64,000 bases of DNA, taken from Paramacrobiotus metropolitanus (taxonomy: Eukaryota > Tardigrada > Eutardigrada > Parachela > Macrobiotidae). Both the position numbers and the translations under genes were made by a program. Each line of letters opens with the position of its first letter. Position 1 is the stretch's first letter. Below the pieces are notes generated by a model. That model saw only the letters and a list, made by a program, of their open reading frames with translations. It was not told the origin of the DNA and made no database searches. Location: the NCBI RefSeq assembly GCF_019649055.1, contig NW_026570233.1, positions 1,550,001-1,614,000 of the forward strand, in the 5' to 3' direction. Shown here one piece after another: positions 44,679-55,855 of the stretch.

Positions 44679-47600
44679 TCAAGTTTGAAAAAGGTTTCTG
44701 ATTCTAATCGGATTGCATGAAACAATAAAATAAAGACGGTACCAGAAAGTTGTCGCCGGCGCAAAAATGTTTGTAAACCCTAAAAAGTTCATACGATACC
44801 GTTCTTTCAAGATTAAAAACCAAAACAAGTAGCCTGTAAATTGAAAGATCTGACCCTCATTGTCAGCTATAACAAGTAACTGCGCAGTAAGCCATCGCCA
44901 GTAAAGGAGGAAATGTACTGCCGCAAAAACAAAAAATTCAACAATATCTTCCCATACAGTAGGGAGAAAACGATTTCTAAAACAGCTGAAGAAATTGCCC
45001 GGACGATATTCCTTGCAGTTGGTTTTCTTAGGAATTACGGCGTAAAAGTGGCGCTGGATCTTGACGTTCATGATGCGCAAAATCGGAAGTGATTTATCCA
45101 CGACACCATCTTTGTTCGAAACAGGGCGAAAATCGAATGCTACCGATCCGTTTTTCGTGGGAAATAGGAGAGCTTTCCTTTTCATCTGCAAGGTATATTT
45201 TGCCATTTTACATTTGACAAAAATAGAAAACCAATACGAAAATTGCTTACTGGGCAGTCCAGTGGCAGAGATCCAGGATCAATGAAAGGACTGTAGCCAT
45301 CATAGCTGTAAATCGCTTGTCCGATGAAAAGAGCTATTCCGCCGCCATGTCGCTCCATACCATATCGATCTGCGTTCACTGAGGCCGCGGAAGACTCTTC
45401 CTTAGAGAGGCAGGCGATTTTAAGGAGTTCGGGAAGGTACGCGGCTTGGATTTCGGATGCGAATTCTCATACAGCTGCTCGAATGCCTGACCATAATGGA
45501 GCATTCCAAAGACGGCAGCCAGCCGCATCGCAAGGTAGTGCTCGTCACTTCCCGTCTTTGCCAGTGAGATGGCTCGAAAGAAACAGTTGCCATCGCCAGG
45601 CACGTTGTATGCTGTGTACTCTTCACAAAACTCCACTGATTGCAGCATTTCGTAGTGCCATTTGCAGCCCACATGCCGCGAATCGACATTTTCTACCAAA
45701 ATTTGGCGTGAGGCAGCCTGGGAGAAGTCTTTAGTTGTAGTTGTTCCGCGATATTTCCATATTGCTACTTTAATGTAGCTACAAAAAAAAAAAAATGAAT
45801 CGCTCGCTCCCACATTATACATACGCACACATGCGACACACACACAAACACACACACACAAACACAGGGTTTAGTTGTTATCCTTACATTAAGGACAGCA
45901 AGGTGGAACTGTTCAGCCGCAAGCAGTGTGGCGTCGACACAACATCTGTCGACCAATTCCAACACATCCACAATAACGTCCCGAGTGAGCGATGATGGGG
46001 AGAGAAGGGGAGAAGTCAGCTGCAATTTGCAAGATGCCGCATATTTCTAAAGAACAAAACAGAAATTCTGATGATTCTGTGCAAATATCTCAGACGGATT
46101 TGCCGGCAAAGCAGTGCTTTTTACCTCCTGGTCAACAAGCGCGCTCATCAAATGGTTGAAAGCGCCGCGACGGTGATCGGCAGAGGCGGTGCCTGCCAAG
46201 AGCGGCAACAAAACCTCATCCGGATACAATGTGCATAGCTTGCTGAGAAGATGCTGATTAATATCGACTTCGATTGTGAAACTCGGCTTCTTGACTTCGC
46301 TCAGAATCTCATTCCCGGATTTGGAAGGCGACGACAGTGAATCACAATCATCAATGGGGATGATATTCTGCAAGCATTTTGTGTGTACAGGCTACAAACG
46401 TAGCAGTGAATCCTAGAATCATACCTCTTCAAGGACCATTTCAGGACCTTCCTTCGGCTCTACGTCGATGACTACCGCAGGGACAACGGGCAAAAGATCG
46501 CGAACGTCTACTAGCGCTTCCATGCTTCCACTGTTTTGTACGACTGGCCCCAAGGGTGTTTCGGCGATTAAGCCTGCAGCGCCGTCATCAACCACCAAGT
46601 AGCCGCTAGCGCCACACTCGTAAATGCTGGAATAAGACTTCAAATCGGCTTTCACGGGCTCGAGGGCATCAAAACTCGACGAAACATCAAGGAGCTTCTG
46701 GCGGTGCTTGTACAAATCAAGCTTCTTTAGCTCGTTCCCAATTTGTTGTAAAGTCTGGGGTTTCTCTGCCAGTAGCTGCCGGTGTGCTGCATTTCGGTCC
46801 GTGCTTTGGGGGTGTGGATCGACAGTTTCTACCGCCTGTTTTTTTGGACCACTTGGCTGCTGCAAACCGATTGAGCCATTAAAACTGAAACGTGAAAAAC
46901 TTAAACGAGCATGTTTTTCACATACTTCGGTTGCGTCTTCAGCATCATTTTTGGCGTTCACTGCCAGCGAAAAACCAAAGTGAGGGGGATTGGGTTCAGA
47001 GCCAGAGCCGCGACCGCTATCCTGCAGAGACTGCGCTTCCGCATCGGGCTTCACGGAATTCGGAAGCGATTGTGACGTGCTGGCAACTTCCATTTCGTCA
47101 TTGGGAGGAATACTGTGAGTAGGGGATTGTTCTTCTTCCACAGCATCCAATGAGGTTGATGACGGCGACGGTGTCGCAGTGCCCGGTTCCTGTCCGGCAG
47201 ACGCGGTAGGACTCTGTTCTGCTGACACAACCACCGAATCGCTGCTGCCTCCATCCCCGGACAACGACTATAAAGGCACGCACATTATTAACAACGGGAA
47301 GAAAATTTACGAGCTTGGTACTATGGATACAGTTCCGGCAACGCACCTTGATTGTCTTTCTACGTTTGGCTGATGGCTCCTCATCGCCGGTGGAAGGATG
47401 ATGCGCTTCTTCCTGATTGTGGTCACCATTGTGCTCATGCTCTCCGTCGTCTTCAGTGCTCTTAATAGCACTCACATCCGCCCCGAAGTGCTCGTCCAGT
47501 GTGCGGCAGCGTTTTCCTGAGCTTGCCGGCAGCGGTGTGGAGTGGCGCATATCACCGGACGATGACGTAGTGGAGGTAGTGACGGGTAGAATAACAGGTG

Positions 47601-50600
47601 GCTGTTTAGAAGCTGCTGCCCTGCTATACGCTGTCCGCGTTGACCGAGTCGCACCTCTCGAAAGCTTCACAGTGGACGGACGTTTCTCTTCCGGCTCTGG
47701 CAGCGCCCGTTTTGTCGTTGGCCAGGGGACCTTGCGCAATTTTCCCACCGCTTTTTCTGCATGCAAGGAATAGATCAGTCAAAATGTTGCAAAGAGAATC
47801 AATCGCGTTTTCAAATATCTTACCACTACATCTGGCTTGCAGGCCTGAATGATGCTCAGGCTCCATCCAGAATCCGATCAATGCGAAATCGACCATGGGC
47901 CAAGGATCATCTTTGCGTAATTGGCGCAGGTCGTGCAGCTTTCGAGGGGTTAGAAGAACACAGAAGAGGCTGCCCAGTTTGTTTTCACGCCGGGCCAGGT
48001 TATCGACAGCCGGCTTTGCCCTTCGCTCCACTAGATCCCAGAGTTGATCGAATTTCGACTGCAGCGCGCGCGGATAGCAGGCAATTTTGAGAAGCCAGCC
48101 TATCGCTTCGGACTGATCTTTCGTCAGAGCCTGATGGTCATCGCAAATTCCAGGCATTGCGGGCTCAAGATTTGACAAAAGCGTTGGATAATGCTTAATA
48201 AACAACAGCTTAGCTGACGCGAGCGGCTTGCTTTGTTGAGTAGTTGGAACTGGAGTGAAATGAAAGCGGTGGTCAGGATTCGTAATGGGAACGGAGTCCG
48301 GTAGATCTACGGTATCATCCACGGCCTGGTCATCACTGAACGGAACAGGAACGTTATCTGGAATCCCAAGCTCTTGTGCATGCTGTCGTGCAACTACTTC
48401 GACACATTTCCTGGCTGTACTGAAAAGCTGCTTGCCCGTGTACTGCAGGGCGACCTGCGCGTTGACTTCCTGAGCTCGACAACACAAAACTTCTGCTCTT
48501 CTGCCGTGGGATTCAGGTACAGACAAACCTGCACAACAAAACAAAGAATACAAATGTGAATTTTAAATAAGGCATTGCGAGGACTGATGAACACGCACGT
48601 CCAGTTCTTCCCATCCCATCATTTCCGCCGCGGCGCACCGCTGTGCACCTGTAAGAGTAATCCTGTTAAATACTTTTCTACATGATGCGCCTAGCGTAGT
48701 TCGAGATTGCATACCGTCGTAGATGGAAATCTTGATTTTGCCATTATTGACCAGCTTTTCCACGTCTTCCCATGTACCATCCGGTTTATTGTAAAACACA
48801 ACTCCCGTAACTGTCCAGCCAACTGTGTCGGGAGTTTCGTCTGTTCGATGGTTACGTAAATGGTGGCGTAGATCATTGGCATAGCTTAAAGAGACTGGCC
48901 GGACATCCGGGTGCGGGACCTTGCTGCCCCAGACCAGGCAACTAAGAGGAAATTTCCGCCTAACCAGGAACCGCGTTGTCAGAGCCGGTGGTTCAAAAGA
49001 AGTGGGTTTTTCTGGCAACAAGATATCGTCCTGCCTTAGGCGCTCCTGAGCTGCATATGCCCGACCGGAATAGTGGTACCATTCCACTGACTCCGGAGCG
49101 GAAGATTGGAAGTCAGGTCAAGCTGGGGATTATTTGTTGCCTTGGCAAGCTGGTCTCGGGCGTTTAACCAAGCTTCCATCTGAAAAACTTCCATTCTGCA
49201 CATTCCGCGGGAGGTAGCCTTTGGATCTGTATTGTTGGCAATATCGTCAGGGCATTGACGATAGAGATCCGTACCAATAACTACGTCTCTGTAGTTATGG
49301 ATATCCGCAAAGTTTCCTGCAATGGCTTCATTACGTCCAATTTGTCCGCCTTGATGGATCACCCGCAGCCGACAAGAACGAGATCTCCCGGTCCCTGCTC
49401 GATGTACCATGCATGACCTCCTTGCCGCAAGAAGTCTCTCCAGTCGGCCAGGATGAGGAGTTTGTGAAGATGGTTCACGCCGATATCGTCACACGTTGCG
49501 GTGTCTGGCGCGATAACTTGAGCGTACTTGTCTATTAAAATATTAAAACAAACAAACAGATGACACCTAAGGACGTTCTCATATGGGAGCCACACCCGTT
49601 GCAATTATTCTATCGCTTTCTTACCTGCAAATATTTTCTTGGCCAGTGGAAAGTGCTCAACCGGAATTCCATCCATGACTTAATGACGCTTTCTAGTGTG
49701 AACAGGAAGTTGAAAGAAGCGAGCATCCCATCTTCACAGTGAGAACCGAACCCGGTAAGTCCGGCTGATATGAGCAGCTGATTTTGGTAATGCCGGGCCG
49801 AGGACCGCGCTTGAACATCCGGTCAAGCTCTTTAAGCACACAGGGCACTTCGAAATCGCACAACTACAAAAAAAAAACAATGATTCCCCTACGTTTACTT
49901 AATTCCCCTACGAAGATGACACTTAGCAAAAAGGACGCATGCTTTAATTATGCTTACTTCTGGAACAATCTTCACTTCGTCTACAAAGGCATAATAGCCG
50001 ACGTCTCGGGATGCAGCTTGTGAATGGCGAAGTGCGGCAAAGAATCTCACGCCGGCCTCAGCATCGTGCCGCCCGGGATTTCCCTTCAGGACATCACTGG
50101 CATCTAGCTGGCGTAAAATGTTGTTCTCTGATTTCCAGAGCGCACGTTTGGCACATTCATCCCAAGATAACCGTTCATCAAGGGGACAGTACTGCTTGCC
50201 AGCATTTTGAATAACGACTAAGCCGTTAGGATTGGCCGTGAAGAACTGTTTGGAATACGTTAGCTGTCCGTTCCTTTCAAACTCTTTGAACGCGGATGTT
50301 CCTGCATATCATTTCGCGATATGCACAGATGTTTGTTACCGGTCACCTGAAGATGTTCAGATGGATGTTTTAAGAAATAATTATCGTGGAAGTTTTACTA
50401 GCACAAAGGTTATGGGATAGGCGTTCAGCAGGCAGTTTATAGACAGACACACACCTTCATAAACAAACTGCGTGGGAATTGGTATTGACCGGGGTTTTCT
50501 TTCATTTGAAGATATTCACGCTTAAACAGATCGTAAATCTGCGGTCCCACATTGTTCCGATCGAATTTACATTCCACCTCGCGCGCTTTGTGCAGCTGAC

Positions 50601-50682
50601 CAGGAAATTCAACGTCAAGGTTGGCAATATCGTTGCTGGATAAGCAGCCCATGGGCACTGTTGTTGCAGCGGGGAACGACAT
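44679..50682 (-). CDS. Large multi-exon OTU-domain protein carried by the element
   Basis: About 14 exons with good splice sites can be chained: 50455-50682, 49958-about 50290, 49752-49863, 49625-49678, 49363-49531, 49092-49288, 48595-49050, 47824-48528, 47347-47756, 46425-47267, 46125-46367, 45888-46046, 45251-45717 and 44679-45185, giving about 1,620 residues. Exon 2 has no ATG and is easily missed. The N-terminal two thirds match no family I know (SWDECAKRALWKSENNIL, GYYAFVDEVKIVPE, CDDIGVNHLHKLLILADW). A disordered Ser/Pro/Glu region follows. The C-terminus is an OTU fold: NVPGDGNCFFRAISLAKTG with the catalytic Asp and Cys, a YGMERHGGG segment, and RHFYAV as the likely His strand. The only clear lesion is a missing base at a T-run near 45467. 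OTU proteases remove ubiquitin. It looks like a host gene captured with its introns. Confidence 0.7.
45839..45867. repeat. CA microsatellite in an intron
   Basis: CACACA tracts with two AAACA interruptions lie in the intron between OTU-gene exons 12 and 13. A 13-A run at 45782-45794 is in the same intron. A minus-strand ORF running through it gives a poly-Cys/Val peptide that is an artefact. Confidence 0.85.
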
Positions 50683-51300
50683 TGTTGAGGAATTACTGGG
50701 GAATACATGAGCGTGAGCGTTAATTCTAAATGTTACAAGAGTATAATTATGCTGGTTTTTTAATTGGCTACACGATGGATACAGGGCAGTGTGTCTTTAA
50801 ACATGCTGTTCCTAATATTATTAACTGCAGAAATTTACCTAATCCGTACATATATGTTTGACAACTGCTACAGATTGGTAGAGGTTAGAGTTATTGACAC
50901 TCGTGTTTTGCTGATAGACTTCTGATTCCATTCCACTTCCTTACCATCATCACACATTCTTGTTTTGAACAAAGAATTACATACAGCCCAGTATTAAAAA
51001 CAAAACAATCAAAAAACTAATAACTGTTATTAGAAATCTATACCAATCAGCCATGAACAAGATACACATCATCAACGTTAGCATGGAAAAGAATCAGGAA
51101 ACAAAGGTTTTAACACAAATCCAAATCTTCATTCCACTCTCCGCTGGTCCATCCTTCACCATCAGATCTACAAAAATGCCGTGATAGTTAGAAAATAACT
51201 CAACAGACTGCTGCTATGTGGCAAACGATGCAGCGGAAAAGATTATTGCACCTAAATAATAATATTCTACTGTTATTATTTTTCTTGTCTCACCTTACTA
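50683..51300. other. Spacer between OTU and SGNH genes
   Basis: No gene is seen. It separates the 3' end of the SGNH gene from the 5' end of the OTU gene, both minus-strand, so the OTU promoter should be here. No clear TATA box of the TATAAAA type is present, unlike the core viral genes. Confidence 0.5.
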
Positions 51301-52639
51301 CTACTGCTGCTTCTTCTCGTTGACCTTCTTTTTCTTGCGCCGATCATTGCGGAGACCTGTGCCGAGCTTGCTCCGTTCTTGGCCACGGTCTGCCGCTCTT
51401 TCCGCTGCTTCTCGGCACGGTGGGCACGGACGGCAGCTTTGTGCTTCTCCTCAGTTCCTTCCGCTCTTTGGCAGCGCGCTCATCAGCATCCTTCCGCGCC
51501 TCAGCCGCCCGATCATCGGCCGCTTTCTTCTCCGCCGTGCTCGCTCATCCGCATCCCTCTGCTCCTGCGCTTCCCGCTCTTCCTTTTCCTTCTTTGCCCG
51601 GGCAGCTCGCTCGTCTGCCGCCTTCTGCTCCGCTCGACCCGCTCCGCCACTCGCTGCTTCTCCGCTGCCTCACGCTGCGCCGTTTTCTCGCCTGCAGTTC
51701 GGCTGTACGCTCTGCAACAGACAAACAATTAGCATTAAAAACTAAGAGAACATAAATTTGACACAGAACCGAATCTTTAATTCACTGCACTTAGCATCAT
51801 ACTTTGGGCGACGCGCTCAATGGCTCTATACATGGCAATGTACAGCCGATCGCCCATGGCGGGAGCAATATGCACATTGTCTGTGTGCAGGAACTTGTCC
51901 TTATGGTCGGCGACATTCCCAAGCTCGAAGGCCGGCATGTTGATGAAATGCCAGTTGTTCCGGGCATTTTCGCCCTCCACGCAAAACTTCCGCAGGCTTT
52001 CATTGATATAGCCGATGGCGATATTGCAGTGGGGGCGGTTGATCTCGGTCTCCGGCACTTGCACCACAAAAATTGGGCTATAATAATGCTGCAGGGCGTT
52101 TTTAACAGCATTTAATTGGCTGATTATGTCGGATGCCGGCTTGTGGTGATGGGTAGTACTTAAGCGCTTCCCGTACCAGAAATTCTTCACATCGTTGGTG
52201 CCGGCGAGGAGAATGAGCTTCTTCCGACGGTCGGCAGGAGGCAGCGCGGTCCCGTAGTGGGCGCGGGCCAGCTGGATCATGTTCCACAGGACCTGGTTGA
52301 AGGTGGCCCCGGCCTCCACGTGGAATAGGGCATCGCGCTTCGCAATGGTCGGGTAGCGGCGGTATACTACGGTGGTCGAATGGCGCCAGCCCTTCCCGGA
52401 CTTGATCCAGCTGTCCGTGACAAGGAGCGTACGGCGGCCCTGGGAATCGGTTCCACTACGACCTTCACCTGTCCATATTCGCCCACAACGTCAGTACTGT
52501 TGAGGCGCTTCAGCTTCGTGAATGCTTCTTCGCTCAAGAAGCGGTATTGGGATTCGTGTTCCTGAAGAGGTGGACGCGGATGGACCAGGTAATCGCAGTT
52601 TTCAGCATCTGGAATTGGGATGTGTTCGTCGTGTGTCAA
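51301..52639 (-). CDS. SGNH-hydrolase-like protein with charged coiled-coil tail
   Basis: SGNH enzymes are small esterases or acyl hydrolases. Exon 1 (51803-52639) starts MTHDEHIPIPDAENCDYLV. The core has block I-like LLVTDSWIKSGKGW (Ser in a D-S motif), EAGATFNQVLWNMIQLA, block III LILLAGTNDVKNF (Gly-Thr-Asn-Asp) and block V DNVHIA (Asp and His). One frame change lies near 52440 at CCC/GGG. The donor GCCCAAA|GTATGA and acceptor TTGCAG|AGCG join exon 2 (about 51301-51711), an Ala/Glu/Lys/Arg-rich stretch (ERAARAKKEKEEREAQEQ) likely to form a coiled coil, in which the frame drifts several times. SGNH-like proteins are known cargo of some mobile elements, and the role here is unknown. Without splicing, the SGNH part ends at 51777. 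Confidence 0.6.
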
Positions 52640-54732
52640 CAGTTCTGACTACTAATCAGCAGCTGTCCGGTAAACCGATTGTGAGTCAGTTACGCGGACT
52701 GCAGGCGGTGGCACACCGACCGATGCGCTGCTAAACCAACGGTTAGTCAGTTGCCACAACGCATCAATCGGCAACTGGTCCTGATGGAGAGGTGCAGGAC
52801 AGCAGGTGGCTGGAATACGGCACGGACACGTCGCGGCAAAGAGGGCAGGAGGCGATGCTGGGATTGCTGAACCAACTGTAAAAGTCAGTTACCGCAATAC
52901 CCCCGCACTACCGGAAGGAGCTGGCTTGGACAGAGACTGCGGAGCGAGGAACGGCCGGCACTGATCAGTCAGACGATTCCGGTGGAAACTGCAATAGAAA
53001 AAACACTGGTAGATACAAGTATTGGTACACGTACACGTACACCTACACCTACACCACTACTGCTCCGCAAAATATGCACAGAAAATATTCATATAAGCTT
53101 TCCTTGTTGCCAGTATACTAAAGTATTAGATAAATCAGTACTGTGACTACTTGCATAATGTGCAGAGAAAACACCTCAACCGCCTGCGGGTTGCACTGGT
53201 CTGAACACTGACTTCGCTAGTTGCGAAGTTGGTCACTACAGCCCGTGGGTGGCTGGTAGCTTGCCCGCCAAATACACGAACATACAATTCCGTTGCACTT
53301 TAGACAGCAATAAGTGGCAGCAAAGAAAGATGTCGATGATAAATTTCTGTTTTCAACACTTATTCCATTGCATTTTAATTTTTTGGGAGCAATAAAAAAA
53401 ATAAATTGAAATTCATTAGAAAATAAGTTCGAACATTTTGAAATTTGGTCAATAGTCAGTCTTCCCAATGGGTCTTTCTTGATAAGCCTCTCACAAATAT
53501 CTGTTGCTGTGGAATACGAAATATTTAGTTTGCGCTTTGTGCAAACTATAAATAACTATCTTTAAGGAATTTTGTTGTATTTTTTTCGATCAAAATCGGC
53601 TTATTGAGAGCGTAAAGCTATAGCAGTCTTACTGGAAATGGGTTATTATTATCATTTTCTTGTGCATTTTGGCTTGAATTTTTTCGGTTCTTCAAAATTA
53701 ACAAACAGTGAAAGCACTGCATCGAATTGTATTTAATGTTGATATCCTCGGGTGGTACGGTATCATTGAATCTACCATAATATTATTGCAATTTTGTTGA
53801 TGAAATATTTTAAATGCCGATATTTCCATAAATCAATTTTGGATTATGCGAATTTGAGAATTACCTAAACCTAGACTAACGGAAGTGGAGAATACAGCAT
53901 AATTCACGAACCAATAACTGAAGAGGATTCTCAATAAACAGAAAGATACAGTGTGCAATTTAGTATTTTAGAAATGCACATTTACACTATGAGAACGCTG
54001 AGAAATAATTATGCGAAAGCAGACGGAGAACTTACAAGTAAACAGGCAACTCAGCGGGCTCCTCGATATGCGATGGCACTTGAAGGCAGCCGTAGTTCTC
54101 GGTAGTTTTCTCTTCGCAGCAATTCTCTGATCTCGCTCTTCCGCAATGCTCAAGCCTGATACCGTTTCGCAGTATGCCCTGTAAAAAGCAAAGAATTCGA
54201 TTCGTTTCTCGATAAATATTGACGAACCCGTAGCCAGTGCACGTCGATTCATTTTACGATCAGCAGACATACAGATTGCAGCAATGGTCGAGGGCTAGAT
54301 GTGCTAAAAACATAGCATTCTGCATCGTAAACAACAGCGCTAAAATGCCTGCTTACCAGTTTTTACGACTGCTTTCCCGAGTAGGAAGAATAACACGGGG
54401 TGGCTTGTGGTGTGGATGAGGATCCAGATCCTTTGCGTCGCAAGAGCACCTCCGCCTCAGATCAAATTGGCAGGCCGCGATGGACACCAGAAGCAATGGA
54501 AATTAACGGCGAACACAGAGATATTTTCCCTATAATCTCCAATACACTCCAAAAAACTAGTCAGCGATGACTAAATTAAAAAACCTCAGAAATTCACGCT
54601 GGTTCTTCGTTATGTGTTAAGCTTCAGTCACGCACGCGGAACACTGTGTGGCAAGAAGTGTGCCGTGTGCCTTGGCAACTGGGCGCAGGCAAATGCAGGT
54701 AAAGCTGTCTGCGCTGTATCTCTAACACATAT
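52640..54732. other. Non-coding right arm of the element
   Basis: No gene is supported. The first 400 bp repeat the word AGTCAGTT (three times between 52680 and 52890). A degenerate copy of the inverted-repeat core lies at 53175-53265. The rest is AT-rich. This arm could hold replication or packaging signals. Confidence 0.5.
53175..53265 (+). repeat. Degenerate internal copy of the inverted-repeat core
   Basis: It aligns in direct orientation with about 54755-54840 of the right inverted repeat. Shared blocks are CTGCTTCG or CTGACTTCG, then TAGCGAAG or TTGCGAAG, GTCACT, GCCCGTG and GTGG. Both have the CTTCG...CGAAG hairpin. It may mark an older element end or a duplicated binding site for the integrase or terminal protein. 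Confidence 0.6.
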
Positions 54733-55015
54733 ACAGCGCAGTTATATGTGCGGCGCAGCCTGACCACCCGCAGGCTGGCTGACACCTGCTTCGGAGGTAG
54801 CGAAGCACGTCACTTTGGCCCGTGAGTGGTTGACGGCTTTATTAATATTTTAATTTAATATTGATTTATACAGTTGTTTATTTTAACTTTGAAAATAGTA
54901 TTATTTATTATTTTATTTTATTATTTAATTCCAGGGGCAGTTGGGGGTGGCTGCTTCTGGGGGGCAGTGGATCAGGGGTGGCGCCCAATGGCGCCAGAAT
55001 GATCACTTATCATCA
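54733..55015 (-). repeat. Right terminal inverted repeat
   Basis: This is the inverted partner of 20920-21202, ending ...GATCACTTATCATCA at the target duplication. Indels relative to the left copy are mostly in homopolymers (for example CCCCCC versus CCCC near the GCAGTGG motif). The conserved inner block includes a hairpin-like CTTCG-N7-CGAAG. Confidence 0.92.
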
Positions 55016-55021
55016 CCTGGC
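55016..55021. other. Target-site duplication, right copy (CCTGGC)
   Basis: This is the second copy of CCTGGC, directly after the right inverted repeat and followed by paralog B exon 3 sequence. It matches the left copy exactly, so integration was by the expected staggered cut and the site has not been rearranged since. Confidence 0.95.
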
Positions 55022-55855
55022 CCTTGAATCTAAAACTCGTCCCCAACAACACAGAGCAACGGAATCCTCTCAAGCCGTCCCAAATGGTCTTGAGCTCCAG
55101 TAGCGGGTTTTGCATTCTCGAAAGCTACAAAATACCGACAGATTCTGTGTTAAGCGTTTCAAGAACAAATTACTCGTAATAAAAATAATTGCAATTGCGC
55201 CTGCAGTAACGGGACACGGCGTTTTACAGTAATACAATCATAGTTAAGAAAAGATGAAATATGCACTTTTTTCCTTTAGACTTTTAATGGTTCGTGAACT
55301 GGTTTATCTAGATATCGTAATGTCCTGTAATTCAACTATGGATATATATTAAATAACCCACTTTGATTCCTGTCAAAGCCGGCTGCATTTGGTCATTCAG
55401 AGTGTTCCAGCCAAACTGTGTTGTGATATTACGCTTGTCCGCCAAGCAATAAGCGCCGGGAGAATTTTTTGTGTCCCCTTCCTAGAAAATACACGTAAAC
55501 TTATTGAGAGTTACTTCGCTTTCGTAGACGTTCATGAGTTCTAGAAAGGGAAGGTTGCGCTGTAACAGCACCTCGGAAAAACTTATGCCACCCATTTGTG
55601 GGTTGTTCCTCCAAATGCTTCTTCCAAAAGCGGAGAACCCCACAGATCAATGCGTGCGAAGCCAAACGGAGCGGGTTGGACTATCGCCAGTGCGTCGCAG
55701 TAGTGGAAGTCTATCTCACCGTCACCGCTCATTGGGCAACCATTGGGAATGCCAATACACACAACACCGTTGTGTCCACAAACATTTTCCTTCATTACTT
55801 GTGCGTTGGCTAATAACGCAAGCAAGCCGAAACAGATCGTGGAAAGAATATACAT
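55016..55855 (-). pseudogene. Secreted protein family, paralog B: exons 1, 2 and first part of exon 3
   Basis: Exon 1 is 55572-55855 (signal peptide MYILSTICFGLLALLANAQ, then CIGIPNGCPMSGDGEIDFHY). Exon 2 is 55362-55481 (FGWNTLNDQMQPALTG). Exon 3 runs from 55124 down to 55021 (MQNPLLELKTIWDGL), where it meets the target duplication and the end of the element. Splice sites and frame are intact in this part, so the gene was probably functional before the insertion. The remainder lies at 20638-20919. Transcripts from this promoter would read into the right inverted repeat. Confidence 0.9.

Larger units (their letters stand above)
20920..55015. mobile_element. 34-kb Maverick/Polinton (adintovirus-like) element
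   Basis: The element is defined by terminal inverted repeats (20920-21202 and 54733-55015) and a perfect 6-bp target duplication. It holds the Maverick core: rve-type integrase (26968-28158), protein-primed DNA polymerase B (36507-40941), major capsid (29614-31385), penton-like protein (28235-29127) and packaging ATPase (40999-41648). Cargo includes RNR small subunit, thymidylate kinase, two BIR proteins, dsRNA-binding protein, PC4-like protein, mucin-like membrane protein, OTU gene and SGNH gene. I did not find a convincing adenain-like maturation protease. At 34,096 bp it is larger than the usual 15-25 kb Maverick. Many genes have one-base frameshifts, so present-day activity is uncertain, but the fairly similar inverted repeats and clean target duplication argue against great age. 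Confidence 0.95.

Noticed and set aside
45765-45861. Poly-Cys/Val peptide on the minus strand
   Set aside because: Translation of an intronic CA microsatellite; splice sites on both sides remove it.
51320-51755. Three plus-strand Ala/Ser/Arg/Phe-rich frames
   Set aside because: Antisense shadows of the Ala/Glu/Lys/Arg-rich exon of the SGNH gene.
54861-55103. An 80-codon plus-strand frame across the right border
   Set aside because: Same reason as the left border frame: inverted repeat plus antisense exon 3.
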